Source: Bradyrhizobium vignae (GTDB lineage: Bacteria; Pseudomonadota; Alphaproteobacteria; Rhizobiales; Xanthobacteraceae). From it: a DNA stretch of 64,000 nucleotides. The position numbers and the translations under genes are program-made. Every line of letters starts with the position of its first letter. The first letter of the stretch is position 1. Positions 16,332-24,644 of the stretch are shown here, one piece after another. The stretch covers positions 1 through 64,000 of the forward strand of contig NZ_RDQF01000042.1 of assembly GCF_004114425.1 (NCBI RefSeq), read 5' to 3'. Under the pieces are notes generated by a model. That model made no database searches. It worked only from the letters and a program-made list of their open reading frames with translations, and was not told where the DNA came from.

Positions 16332-18413
16332 TTACCGCGCTGTCCCGCGGCCGGGTGGTCTGTTGGGCGGAGGGAGTTCCGTTCCGGGCGAAGGAGCCTT
16401 GCGCATGCTCTGAAGAGCGGCTGAATCCCACTCCGAAATCAGATTGTCCACCAGGCCCTTCCCGTCTGCCGACGCCGATCGATAGGCGGCAATAAGAGCG
16501 GGGCGGAGACTGGGTTGTTTGGTCAGGGCAATCCTGACGTCACGCTGCACCAGTTCACGCAGTTCGGGCTCGCTTGCGACCGAGATCTCGCCGAGAGCGA
16601 CAGTCAGCCGTAGCGGAAGTAAGGCCAAATCGTTTGGTGCTGTGTAGTACGACAGCTTCAGCAAGGCCGCGACGTCATAGTCGGCCGATCTTTGCTCCCT
16701 CGATAGCGCCGCGAGCATGAGCCAAAGATCGCCTCGTAGCGGCGAATACTGCAGTGCCCGTGCCAATACCATCGGCGCGGCCGGACCGCCTCCGATCTCC
16801 GGCCGTGACGCTGCCGCTTCATTGGCGGTGGGCTGCGACGCAGGAGCCAGCCTCCCCGCACGCAAATCGCCGTCGCCGCGGGGCGAGCTCGGAAGCGGCG
16901 CCCTTAGAAGGGCTTCGCGTGCCGCTTCAACCGGGAAACGGCCCGGATACGACGGCTGGGCGAGCAGCCTGACTGTTTGCGCGATCAGAACCACTGCGAT
17001 GAAGCCCAATCCAATACGCATCGCTGCATTGGCAATCCCGTATGTGCGTGTTGGCGCACATGTCGGACGGGGATTATCCGGCTCACTTACGAGCCGCGTC
17101 GATTGCGACGGCAAGGCCGCAGTCGCTGCATCGCTTTGGCTTTGAGCGACCGCCAGTCCGAACATCGCGGCAGCCAACAGCGATGCGCCGAACTGGAGAA
17201 TACCGTCCTCGACCAAGGCCAGCAGGGCCAGCGCAGCCGCAGCGCCGGACCCAATGGCCGCGTAGACGTAGTCACGCCTTCGCCGCAAGGAACATCTGAG
17301 CAAAGCCGCGGCGCCGAGCACCGCAAGCATCAACAGGACATAGAGAAAGGGGCGGCCCATTTCGATTGCGATGGCAGCGGCAGCCGTCGGGCGCTCTCGC
17401 GACAACGGCGCGCCGATATCGCGATGGATCGGCAGCAGTGCCGCGTACGTTCCGGCGCCGGACCCCGCCTGGCCGGCATCTTGCAACATCCGTTCAGTCG
17501 CCGCCAGGTTGTGTGCTGATAGGGCGATCGTGAGATCGGTATTCTGCCTCACCGGCAGCAGGGTGAACGCCGCCAGAAAGAGAATTGCAGCCGTGGCGAG
17601 CACGCTCGCCATTCCCCAAATCCCATAGAACCAGTTCTGGATCGCGAACGCGGCGAGAACGATTCCCACTCCGAGCAGTGCAGCTATGGCAGTTCTCGTC
17701 CCGTCTCCCCTGGCAAGGATCGCCGACAGGCAGAGAAGCGCTGCCAGGAGCGCGAACGATAGGGTGGTCGCCAGCCGAAACGAGAACTGCTTGGCCCGGC
17801 GGCGCTCCTCGAAGGCACGGGCCAGCATCGCTGCAGACAGCACCAGACCCAGCACTGCCGGTACTGCGCCGGTTACGGCCAGCACCGGAGCATCGCCGGG
17901 CGAGAGACCGTCCGATCCTACCGCCTGCCGCACGAGCAAGCACGCACTGACGATCGCCGTGACCGAGACCAACATGGCGAGGAGTTGCCACGCACGCTCT
18001 TTGTCCAGCGCGACGACGGTCGCGATGAGCGCGAGGGCGACAGTAGTACCGTAATGCAGGAATGCCTGCACGGTTGCGCCGATGTCCACCGTGAGCCGTC
18101 CGGCAAGGGGGACATTCAATGCGGCCGATGCGGTTTCCCATATCGGATTGCCGAGGCCGTGGACAGGAATTGGAGCGAGCTGGAGGGTCATGTAGATCGC
18201 CGGTGCAACGAGAACGACGAGGAGAAGGGGGCGTAACCGTCGTACCAGGCGCGCGATTGTGGAAGACGAGGTGAAAACTGCGGTTGCCAGCACCGCGATC
18301 GCGAGAACAGCGGAGCATAGAGCTCGCGCTTGCGGGATCTCGGGCATTGCAAAAGCCACGGCGACGGACACCAGGAGTGCCGCCATCAGGAACCTGACGA
18401 GCATGCGACGCAC
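16332..18413 (-). CDS. Polytopic membrane protein, O-antigen ligase/polymerase-like, with helical-repeat tail
   Basis: A 693-residue protein. About eleven to twelve hydrophobic helices span residues 1 to roughly 490, including a long periplasmic-type loop with LAATERMLQDAGQAGSGAGT near the ligase-type loop position. The remaining 200 residues are soluble and look like TPR-style helical repeats (LARALQYSPLRGDLWLMLAA, then LLKLSYYTAPNDLALLPLRL). The arrangement resembles Wzy/WaaL-type proteins with TPR tails used in EPS synthesis. Position between the priming transferase and the Wzc-type gene supports an assembly role. Ligase versus polymerase cannot be told from sequence. Confidence 0.72.
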   Translation of the reverse strand: MRRMLVRFLMAALLVSVAVAFAMPEIPQARALCSAVLAIAVLATAVFTSSSTIARLVRRLRPLLLVVLVAPAIYMTLQLAPIPVHGLGNPIWETASAALNVPLAGRLTVDIGATVQAFLHYGTTVALALIATVVALDKERAWQLLAMLVSVTAIVSACLLVRQAVGSDGLSPGDAPVLAVTGAVPAVLGLVLSAAMLARAFEERRRAKQFSFRLATTLSFALLAALLCLSAILARGDGTRTAIAALLGVGIVLAAFAIQNWFYGIWGMASVLATAAILFLAAFTLLPVRQNTDLTIALSAHNLAATERMLQDAGQAGSGAGTYAALLPIHRDIGAPLSRERPTAAAAIAIEMGRPFLYVLLMLAVLGAAALLRCSLRRRRDYVYAAIGSGAAAALALLALVEDGILQFGASLLAAAMFGLAVAQSQSDAATAALPSQSTRLVSEPDNPRPTCAPTRTYGIANAAMRIGLGFIAVVLIAQTVRLLAQPSYPGRFPVEAAREALLRAPLPSSPRGDGDLRAGRLAPASQPTANEAAASRPEIGGGPAAPMVLARALQYSPLRGDLWLMLAALSREQRSADYDVAALLKLSYYTAPNDLALLPLRLTVALGEISVASEPELRELVQRDVRIALTKQPSLRPALIAAYRSASADGKGLVDNLISEWDSAALQSMRKAPSPGTELPPPNRPPGRGTAR

Positions 18414-18497
18414 CTCGCGGGCTTGGCGTTTCTCCGAATGTTCAGGTCGGTAGGCTCTTCAGCGCACAAGTCGCGATGATGCACGGCGACAGGTCGC

Positions 18498-20831
18498 TCA
18501 GGAGCTCGAGAGACCATAGCGGACATAGTGACTGTCATCGTAATAATCGCTTCGGTGGGCGTCGTATCGGTTCATCGCCTTGATGTCGGTCTTGTTCAAG
18601 ACTGCGCCGATCAGCGAGTCCGAGATCGTCGGGGCGGTGTGCAGTGCATGCTGTACGACGTCGATCTTCGTGCGTCCCCACTCGACGACGAGAACGTAGC
18701 AATCGATCAGAGGAGCCGTGACCCGTACGTCGACAAGCGGACTCAGCGGCGGAAGATCGACAATGACATAGTCATAGCTTTGCCGCAGGCGATCAAAGAG
18801 CTTGCATATCGCGCCGTCGGACAGAAGCTCGCTTGAATGAAGCACGGGCCCGCGCTGAACGGCCGGAAGAACGGCGAGAGCCGTCCTCGGATCCCGCCAT
18901 ACCACGTCCTCGAGTGAGCGATCACCGTTCATGACTTCGATGATGCCATCCACGGCCTTGGGGACGAGACGGGCCGAGAGCGACGGATTCCGGAGATCGC
19001 AGTCGACTATGATCACCTTCTTCCCGCTGTGTCCGATAAGTTGCGCCACGGAAGCGGAAATCGTGGTCTTGCCCTCGTTTGGCAGGGCAGAAGTCACGCC
19101 AATCACCTGGTTCGGCGTCTTTGCCGGGCTATGGTCGATCGCAATCTTGATCGCCCGGATGGCCTCAGTGTACCGAGAGAGAGGCATGCCCACGACGGCG
19201 CGATGAATGTCCGGAGCGGTCGGAAGTATTCGTTGATTCGAGTCTTCCTGCGGCTGTTGAAGCCGAGCCGCCGGCCTCTGCTGCCTGGGCAAACTCAGGA
19301 TCGGCACGAGAGACAGGCACGGCAGTTCGAGCGCAGCCTCGAGTTGGGAGGACGTGCGGAAAACGCGGTCCATTACGTCTCGCACGAAGCCGAGGAGCAA
19401 TCCGAGCGCGAGCCCCCCCAGAAGTCCGAAGGTCAGCACGACCTTCGCTTTCGGTTTGCTCTTGGTTTGAGCGGCAGAAGCGGGGAAAATGATACGGGTT
19501 TCCGAGATCGGGAAGGTTTCTTGCTGCGTCGAGCCCATGTACTGCTGAAGGAAGGTGTCGTAGAGGCCCCGCAGGCTCTTTGCCCGGCTTTCCAAATCCC
19601 TTATCGTCAGCTCTGCCGAGTTCGTGAGACGAGATTGCGAGACCGCAGCCGACAGTTGTTGTTCGATTTCCTGCTGTCGTTGCTTCGCAAGTTGGACTTC
19701 GCTTCGGCTGACTTCCGCAAGTCTCCTGACCTCCTCGAGCATCGAGTTGCGAAACTCACGCATCCTGTTCCGGACGTTGACGACTGCTAGGTGGTCGCGG
19801 CCGACGCGGGCCGACAGTTCGGCCTCACGCCTGGCGAGTTCGAGATACTGTTGGCGCAGCGAGGTGATAATTTGACTGCTCATCGCGTCAGGGCCGATGG
19901 CATCCAGGGTGCCGATCGAGGACAGTTTTGTCGGATCGGAGTTAAGGACGTGTTCGTAACCAGCTAGTTTGGCCGCGGCCTCCGAGCTCTGCGCGCGGGC
20001 GGCGACGAGCCGGGTGTTCAGCTCTGTTATCTGCTGCTCGTCGATCGGCTTTCCCCCCGGTGAGACAATGTTGTTCTGGGACTTATATGCACCGACGGCA
20101 CGTTCCGCGGTCAGTGCCTCCTCGCCAAGATTTCGTAGGCGCTCCTGCAGCCAGCTTGTTGCGGTCCGACTGGCTTCAAATTTTGCGGCTAGCTGATCGT
20201 TGATATAGGCTTTTGCAGTTGCGTTCGCGATTTCCGCCGCTAGCGCCGGATCGCTCGAGGTGAAGTTGAGTTCAATGACGCGGCTATAGCCAACCCGACC
20301 TGCAGACAGGCGATCCAGAAAGCTAGCAATCGTGGCTTCCGATGGCTGGTCTGACGGAGCCGATTGTGGATCTTCGGACGTATCTGCTCCGAATCTGCGG
20401 AGCCAGCGCGGTAACCAAGACTGCAACGGCCGGGATGCTCGGAAATCCGGATGATCGGTCAGTTTCAGCTGGTTGATCACGGCCACGGCGGTCGCCTGTG
20501 ACTTGATGATCTGCAGTTGCGTCTCGATCTGGGTATTATCGACGACCGGTTCTGACAGAAATGATTGTTTCTGGAGAAATTGTGCCCTGGGATTTTCGAA
20601 CAGGACCTGAACTTGCGCCGTGTAGCTTGGAGAGACCAGCCGCAGGTATAGGAGGCTCGCCGCAGTTGCGAGCGCAGCGCTGACAATGATCACCAGGTAT
20701 TGGCGCCGGACGAAGACGAGAGCCAATTTGATGAGTTCACCAATAGCCGCCCCGTCCTGGCGATCCGAGTGAATCTGGATGGCGGGGGGAAGATGTGCTC
20801 CGTCGGTCTTGAGCGGATTGGTCTGAAGCAT
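18498..20831 (-). CDS. EPS chain-length/transport protein with tyrosine autokinase domain (Wzc/ExoP type)
   Basis: A 777-residue inner-membrane co-polymerase. An N-terminal Wzz domain (ALVFVRRQYLVIIVSAALAT first membrane segment near residue 40) is followed by a long coiled coil (about 200-420), a second membrane segment (VVLTFGLLGGLALGLLLGF) and a cytoplasmic BY-kinase: Walker A TSALPNEGKTTIS near 580, Walker A' VIIVDCDLRNP near 605, Walker B YVIVDLPPLSPL near 687. The C-terminus holds a tyrosine cluster (RYDAHRSDYYDDSHYVRYG), the usual autophosphorylation site. It controls polymer length and export. No separate phosphatase or outer-membrane Wza-like gene is visible in the window. Confidence 0.93.
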   Translation of the reverse strand: MLQTNPLKTDGAHLPPAIQIHSDRQDGAAIGELIKLALVFVRRQYLVIIVSAALATAASLLYLRLVSPSYTAQVQVLFENPRAQFLQKQSFLSEPVVDNTQIETQLQIIKSQATAVAVINQLKLTDHPDFRASRPLQSWLPRWLRRFGADTSEDPQSAPSDQPSEATIASFLDRLSAGRVGYSRVIELNFTSSDPALAAEIANATAKAYINDQLAAKFEASRTATSWLQERLRNLGEEALTAERAVGAYKSQNNIVSPGGKPIDEQQITELNTRLVAARAQSSEAAAKLAGYEHVLNSDPTKLSSIGTLDAIGPDAMSSQIITSLRQQYLELARREAELSARVGRDHLAVVNVRNRMREFRNSMLEEVRRLAEVSRSEVQLAKQRQQEIEQQLSAAVSQSRLTNSAELTIRDLESRAKSLRGLYDTFLQQYMGSTQQETFPISETRIIFPASAAQTKSKPKAKVVLTFGLLGGLALGLLLGFVRDVMDRVFRTSSQLEAALELPCLSLVPILSLPRQQRPAARLQQPQEDSNQRILPTAPDIHRAVVGMPLSRYTEAIRAIKIAIDHSPAKTPNQVIGVTSALPNEGKTTISASVAQLIGHSGKKVIIVDCDLRNPSLSARLVPKAVDGIIEVMNGDRSLEDVVWRDPRTALAVLPAVQRGPVLHSSELLSDGAICKLFDRLRQSYDYVIVDLPPLSPLVDVRVTAPLIDCYVLVVEWGRTKIDVVQHALHTAPTISDSLIGAVLNKTDIKAMNRYDAHRSDYYDDSHYVRYGLSSS

Positions 20832-20894
20832 CGGACAATTCTCTCAGCTGTCGACAATCGCACGAGCGGGATGCTGCCGCGCGTGCCCTGAATT

Positions 20895-21010
20895 AGGCGG
20901 CACATTTAAAGTCAATATATCTTGTAAATCTCATATTGCAAATTAAATAGAATTAGAGGTTAATTGGTGGGGTGATTAAACGGTCGCAGCAAAGACGAGC
21001 GCCGATTAAA
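20895..21010. promoter_or_regulatory. AT-rich divergent promoter region between the wzc-like and rfb genes
   Basis: Includes ATATTGCAAATTAAATAG, which shares the GCAAATTAAA half-site with the inverted repeat at 10209-10226, plus GGTTAATTGGTGGGGTGATT and a final GCCGATTAAATTCG. It lies between divergently transcribed genes and should contain both promoters. Confidence 0.5.
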
Positions 21011-21110
21011 TTCGACATTGCTTAACAAGCAGAGTGGAACCGGGGGGCTACGCCCGGTTAAGGAATGTCGAGAGTTCGGCGATAGCGCTGCGTTGTCGGA
21101 GCGTGCGGTC

Positions 21111-21668
21111 ATGCTAGAAGTGCGAAGTTTGGCGATTCCGGATGTGAAGCTGGTCCGATCGAAGCGTGTTTCCGATTCGCGGGGTTATTTCTGCGAGACA
21201 TTCCGCCGCTCTGCTTTTGCCGAAAACGGAATTTCTCACGATTTTGTCCAGGACAATCAGTCGTGTTCCGAACGGGTCGGGACGGTTCGCGGGTTGCACT
21301 TCCAGCGGCCTCCCTTCTCGCAGGCCAAGCTCGTTCGGGTGTTAAGGGGGGCGATCCTCGATGTGGTACTCGATCTTCGGCGCGGGTCGCCGACGTTCGG
21401 CAAGCACGTCTCCGTCAAGCTGGATAGCGAGAGCGACGAGCAGTTGCTCGTTCCAAAAGGGTTCGCGCACGGCTTCTGTACGCTCGAGCCTCAAACCACG
21501 GTTTTCTATAAGGTCGATGAGGTCTACTCGCCGGACCACGACGGCGGCGTCTATTGGGCGGATCCCGACTTGGGAATCGAGTGGCCGGTGAAGACCTCAG
21601 AGGCCCAACTTTCCCCGAAAGATCGCGCGCTTCCCGAATTCGGCCAGCTTGCTTCCATGTTTGAATAG
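21111..21668 (+). CDS. rfbC: dTDP-4-dehydrorhamnose 3,5-epimerase
   Basis: A 185-residue cupin enzyme that epimerises C3 and C5 of the dTDP-4-keto-6-deoxyglucose intermediate, third step to dTDP-L-rhamnose. Seen: RGYFCETFRRSAF, QDNQSCSERVGTVRGLHFQR with the catalytic His near residue 63, KLVRVLRGAILDVVLDLR, and PKGFAHGF. ATG 21111 is chosen because homology starts at once and GGAG is nine bases upstream; the frame is open to 21018. First gene of a four-gene operon. Confidence 0.95.
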   Translation: MLEVRSLAIPDVKLVRSKRVSDSRGYFCETFRRSAFAENGISHDFVQDNQSCSERVGTVRGLHFQRPPFSQAKLVRVLRGAILDVVLDLRRGSPTFGKHVSVKLDSESDEQLLVPKGFAHGFCTLEPQTTVFYKVDEVYSPDHDGGVYWADPDLGIEWPVKTSEAQLSPKDRALPEFGQLASMFE

Positions 21669-21678
21669 AGGACGTGTC

Positions 21679-22737
21679 ATGCGTGTCCTGGTGACGGGTG
21701 GAGCAGGATTTATCGGATCTGCGGTCTGTCGCCAATTGGTCTTGCTAGCTGGGGCCTCGGTCGTCAATGTCGACAAGTTGACCTACGCGGCTAATTTGGC
21801 CTCATTGGCATCCATCGATGGCACCAGCCGCTATCGATTTGAGCAGCACGACATCTGCGATCAGGAAGCGGTCACTCGTCTGTTCCATGAATGGGAGCCG
21901 AGCGCGGTCATCCACTTGGCAGCGGAGAGCCATGTCGATCGATCGATTACCGGCTCGGCAACGTTCATCACTACCAACATTGTCGGCACTTATACTCTAC
22001 TGGAGGCAGCTAGGCGGTATTTCGACGGGCTTTCGAGCCAGAGGCAGCGACAGTTCCGGTTCATTCACGTCTCGACGGACGAGGTCTACGGTTCATTGGG
22101 ACCGGTCGACTGCTTCCGGGAAGATACCCCCTATCGGCCCAGTTCACCCTATTCCGCGAGCAAAGCCGCCTCGGACCACCTCGCGTTGGCCTGGTACAAG
22201 ACCTATGGCTTGCCGGTGATTGTGTCGAACTGTTCGAACAATTACGGGCCATTCCAATTCCCGGAAAAGCTCATTCCGCTGACGATTCTCAACGCGCTCG
22301 AGTACAGGTCCTTGCCTGTCTATGGCGACGGAAGCAACGTGCGCGATTGGCTTCATGTCGAGGACCACGCAGCAGGCCTGATCAAGCTGCTGTTCGAGGG
22401 CAGGGCCGGAGAGAAATATAACTTCGGCGGCGACAGCGAACGCTCAAACCTGGAAGTCGTCACTCAGATCTGCGACGCGCTTGATCGATTGCGTCCAGGG
22501 CCGGCAGTGAGGCGATCGCTGATTTCGTTCGTGCCGGACCGTCCGGGACACGACGCACGTTATGCGATCGATGCGTCCAAAGCTCGCAGCGAGCTGGGAT
22601 GGCGGCCGACCCGAAGCTTCGAACAAGGCCTCGCAGAGACTGTGGAATGGTATCTGGCCAGCGGCGCCTGGTGGGCGCGGGCTCGCAATATGGTCTACGA
22701 CGGCTCGCGTCTCGGCCTTCCAGCCACCCAACACTGA
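21679..22737 (+). CDS. rfbB: dTDP-glucose 4,6-dehydratase
   Basis: A 352-residue extended SDR, second step of dTDP-L-rhamnose synthesis. NAD motif TGGAGFIGS (6-14), AAESHVDRSI with the substrate-binding residues, FIHVSTDEVYG with the catalytic Asp-Glu pair, and YSASKA (Tyr 158, Lys 162). GAGGA sits just before ATG 21679, ten bases after the rfbC stop. Length is normal. Confidence 0.96.
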   Translation: MRVLVTGGAGFIGSAVCRQLVLLAGASVVNVDKLTYAANLASLASIDGTSRYRFEQHDICDQEAVTRLFHEWEPSAVIHLAAESHVDRSITGSATFITTNIVGTYTLLEAARRYFDGLSSQRQRQFRFIHVSTDEVYGSLGPVDCFREDTPYRPSSPYSASKAASDHLALAWYKTYGLPVIVSNCSNNYGPFQFPEKLIPLTILNALEYRSLPVYGDGSNVRDWLHVEDHAAGLIKLLFEGRAGEKYNFGGDSERSNLEVVTQICDALDRLRPGPAVRRSLISFVPDRPGHDARYAIDASKARSELGWRPTRSFEQGLAETVEWYLASGAWWARARNMVYDGSRLGLPATQH

Positions 22738-22745
22738 GGCAGCCG

Positions 22746-23735
22746 ATGATCGAACGACCGATTATGATTACTGGTCGAAATGGCCAATTGGGTAGCTGCC
22801 TTAGTGACGTCGCCGCTCTTCGCGGCCTGCCCGCCGTGGCCCTCGGACGAGAGGAGCTCGACCTTGAGGTCCGGGACGGGATCGACAGGACGGTCGCCTC
22901 GATCGCCCCCTGCATTATCATCAATGCCGCGGCCTATACGGCTGTGGATCAGGCGGAATCTGAGGTCGGAAAGGCCTTCAGCATCAACCGCGACAGTGCG
23001 GCTGCGTTGGCAGATGTCGCATGGCAGAGAAATATTCCATTTGTACACGTGTCGACCGATTACGTCTTTGACGGCGCCAAGCGCGAGGCTTACGACGAGG
23101 CCGACGTGCCAGCGCCGTTGAACACATATGGTGCATCAAAGCTGGCCGGCGAGGCGGCCGTATTGGCGGCGCACCCCCTCGCGACCGTCGTCAGGTCGTC
23201 CTGGATCTACAGCTCAACAGGCAGCAACTTCGTTCGAACAATGTTGCGGCTGGCCGAAACGCGCCCCATCGTAAGGGTTGTTTGCGACCAGCACGGAAGT
23301 CCGACCTCGGCGGCGGATCTGGCCGTAGCGCTCCTGCAAATTGCAGAGCGGTCACTCACTGATGACCGTCGCATCGCAGCAGGCATTTTTCACGTGGCTG
23401 GCCAGGGGACAACGAGCTGGCACGGCTTTGCCGAGGCAATCTTCGAAGGTTTATCCCGTCGGGGAGGGCGGCCGCCGGTGCTGGAAGCGATCACGACGGA
23501 GCAGTATCCGAGCGCTGCACGCAGGCCCGTAAACTCGCGTCTGGACTCATCCAAGGCGGAAAGCGTGTTTGGAATTCGATTGCCGGCCTGGCGCCACTCT
23601 CTCGAAACCTGTCTCGACCAACTTGTCGGAGGAGGAGACACCGATGCTGAAGGGAATCGTCCTGGCTGGCGGCAGCGGAACGCGGCTCTACCCGATCACA
23701 CGTGTGGTCAGCAAACAGTTGCTGCCCGTCTATGA
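22746..23735 (+). CDS. rfbD: dTDP-4-dehydrorhamnose reductase
   Basis: Final enzyme of dTDP-L-rhamnose synthesis, NADPH-dependent reduction at C4. Seen: ITGRNGQLGSCL at the N-terminus, INAAAYTAVDQAE, HVSTDYVFDG, and YGASK (Tyr 128, Lys 132). At 329 residues it is about 30 longer than the usual 290-300: the normal end (SLETCLDQLVG-like) is followed by a non-conserved tail because the stop is missing there, and the frame runs 92 bases into rfbA. The tail (Arg/Gln/Gly-rich) looks like read-through of rfbA's start in another frame. Confidence 0.94.
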   Translation: MIERPIMITGRNGQLGSCLSDVAALRGLPAVALGREELDLEVRDGIDRTVASIAPCIIINAAAYTAVDQAESEVGKAFSINRDSAAALADVAWQRNIPFVHVSTDYVFDGAKREAYDEADVPAPLNTYGASKLAGEAAVLAAHPLATVVRSSWIYSSTGSNFVRTMLRLAETRPIVRVVCDQHGSPTSAADLAVALLQIAERSLTDDRRIAAGIFHVAGQGTTSWHGFAEAIFEGLSRRGGRPPVLEAITTEQYPSAARRPVNSRLDSSKAESVFGIRLPAWRHSLETCLDQLVGGGDTDAEGNRPGWRQRNAALPDHTCGQQTVAARL

Positions 23736-24528
23736 CAAGCCGATGATCTATTACCCGCTGTCGACGCTGATGTTGGCAGGAATCCGCGAGATCCTGGTCA
23801 TCACGACTCCGGCGGACCGGTCGCAGTTCGAACGATTGCTCGGGAACGGCAGCCAGTGGGGAATTCGGCTCAGCTATGCCGAACAACCCCGTCCCGGCGG
23901 GCTTGCGGAAGCCTTCATCGTAGGCGCCGATTTCATCGGAACCGATCGCGTCGCGATGGTGCTCGGAGACAACATCTTTTTCGGCGATGGCTTGAGCGCG
24001 CTGCTCGCCCGCGCGGCGGCACGTGAGGAAGGCGCAACCGTCTTCGCATATCATGTGCGGGATCCGGAACGATATGGCGTCGTTACGTTCGATGAGGCAG
24101 ATCGGCCGGTGCGGATCGAGGAGAAGCCCAACAAGCCAATCTCAAGTTGGGCGATCACCGGACTGTATTTCTTCGACAATCGTGTCGTGCGGTACGCTCG
24201 CCGCGTCGAGCCATCTGCGCGTGGAGAGCTGGAGATCACCGATCTGCAGATGCGCTACCTTACAGCTAATGCTCTCCATGTCGAGCGCATGGGGCGGGGA
24301 TTTGCCTGGCTCGACACTGGCACGGTCGAGTCGCTGGTTGATGCCGCAACTTTTGTTCAGACCCTTGAGCAGCGGCAGGGAGTGAAAATCGCCTGTCTGG
24401 AGGAAATCGCCTTCAGGCTGGGCTTCGTCACGCGCGACCAGGTCCTGGCGCTTGCGAGACCCCTCGAGAAGAGCGGCTATGGCAGATATCTGAATGAAAT
24501 CGTATCGCTTCGGCGCGAGGCGGATTGA
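23644..24528 (+). CDS. rfbA: Glucose-1-phosphate thymidylyltransferase
   Basis: A 294-residue enzyme making dTDP-glucose, the first step of the rhamnose pathway. Signature GGSGTRLYPIT at 8-18, SKQLLPVYDKPMIYYPLSTL, LGDNIFFG, and the FAWLDTGT segment. GGAGGAGGAG right before ATG 23644 gives a very strong ribosome site, although this is within the rfbD frame. Completes the rfbCBDA set. Confidence 0.96.
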   Translation: MLKGIVLAGGSGTRLYPITRVVSKQLLPVYDKPMIYYPLSTLMLAGIREILVITTPADRSQFERLLGNGSQWGIRLSYAEQPRPGGLAEAFIVGADFIGTDRVAMVLGDNIFFGDGLSALLARAAAREEGATVFAYHVRDPERYGVVTFDEADRPVRIEEKPNKPISSWAITGLYFFDNRVVRYARRVEPSARGELEITDLQMRYLTANALHVERMGRGFAWLDTGTVESLVDAATFVQTLEQRQGVKIACLEEIAFRLGFVTRDQVLALARPLEKSGYGRYLNEIVSLRREAD

Positions 24529-24534
24529 AAGGAC

Positions 24535-24622
24535 GCATTTAGAAATATAGAAATAAATATCATGTTGCAAAACGCATTTTAAATGTGAATTGACGAAATA
24601 AATGTGTTAATTAAATCTTACC
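24535..24622. promoter_or_regulatory. AT-rich promoter island upstream of the large repeat-protein gene
   Basis: A-rich stretch at 24538-24562, then CATTTTAAATGTGAATTGAC and GTGTTAATTAAATC. No terminator hairpin is visible after rfbA. Likely start region of the secretion operon that follows. Confidence 0.45.
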
Positions 24623-24644
24623 TGAGCGATTGGAGGGCTTTGCC

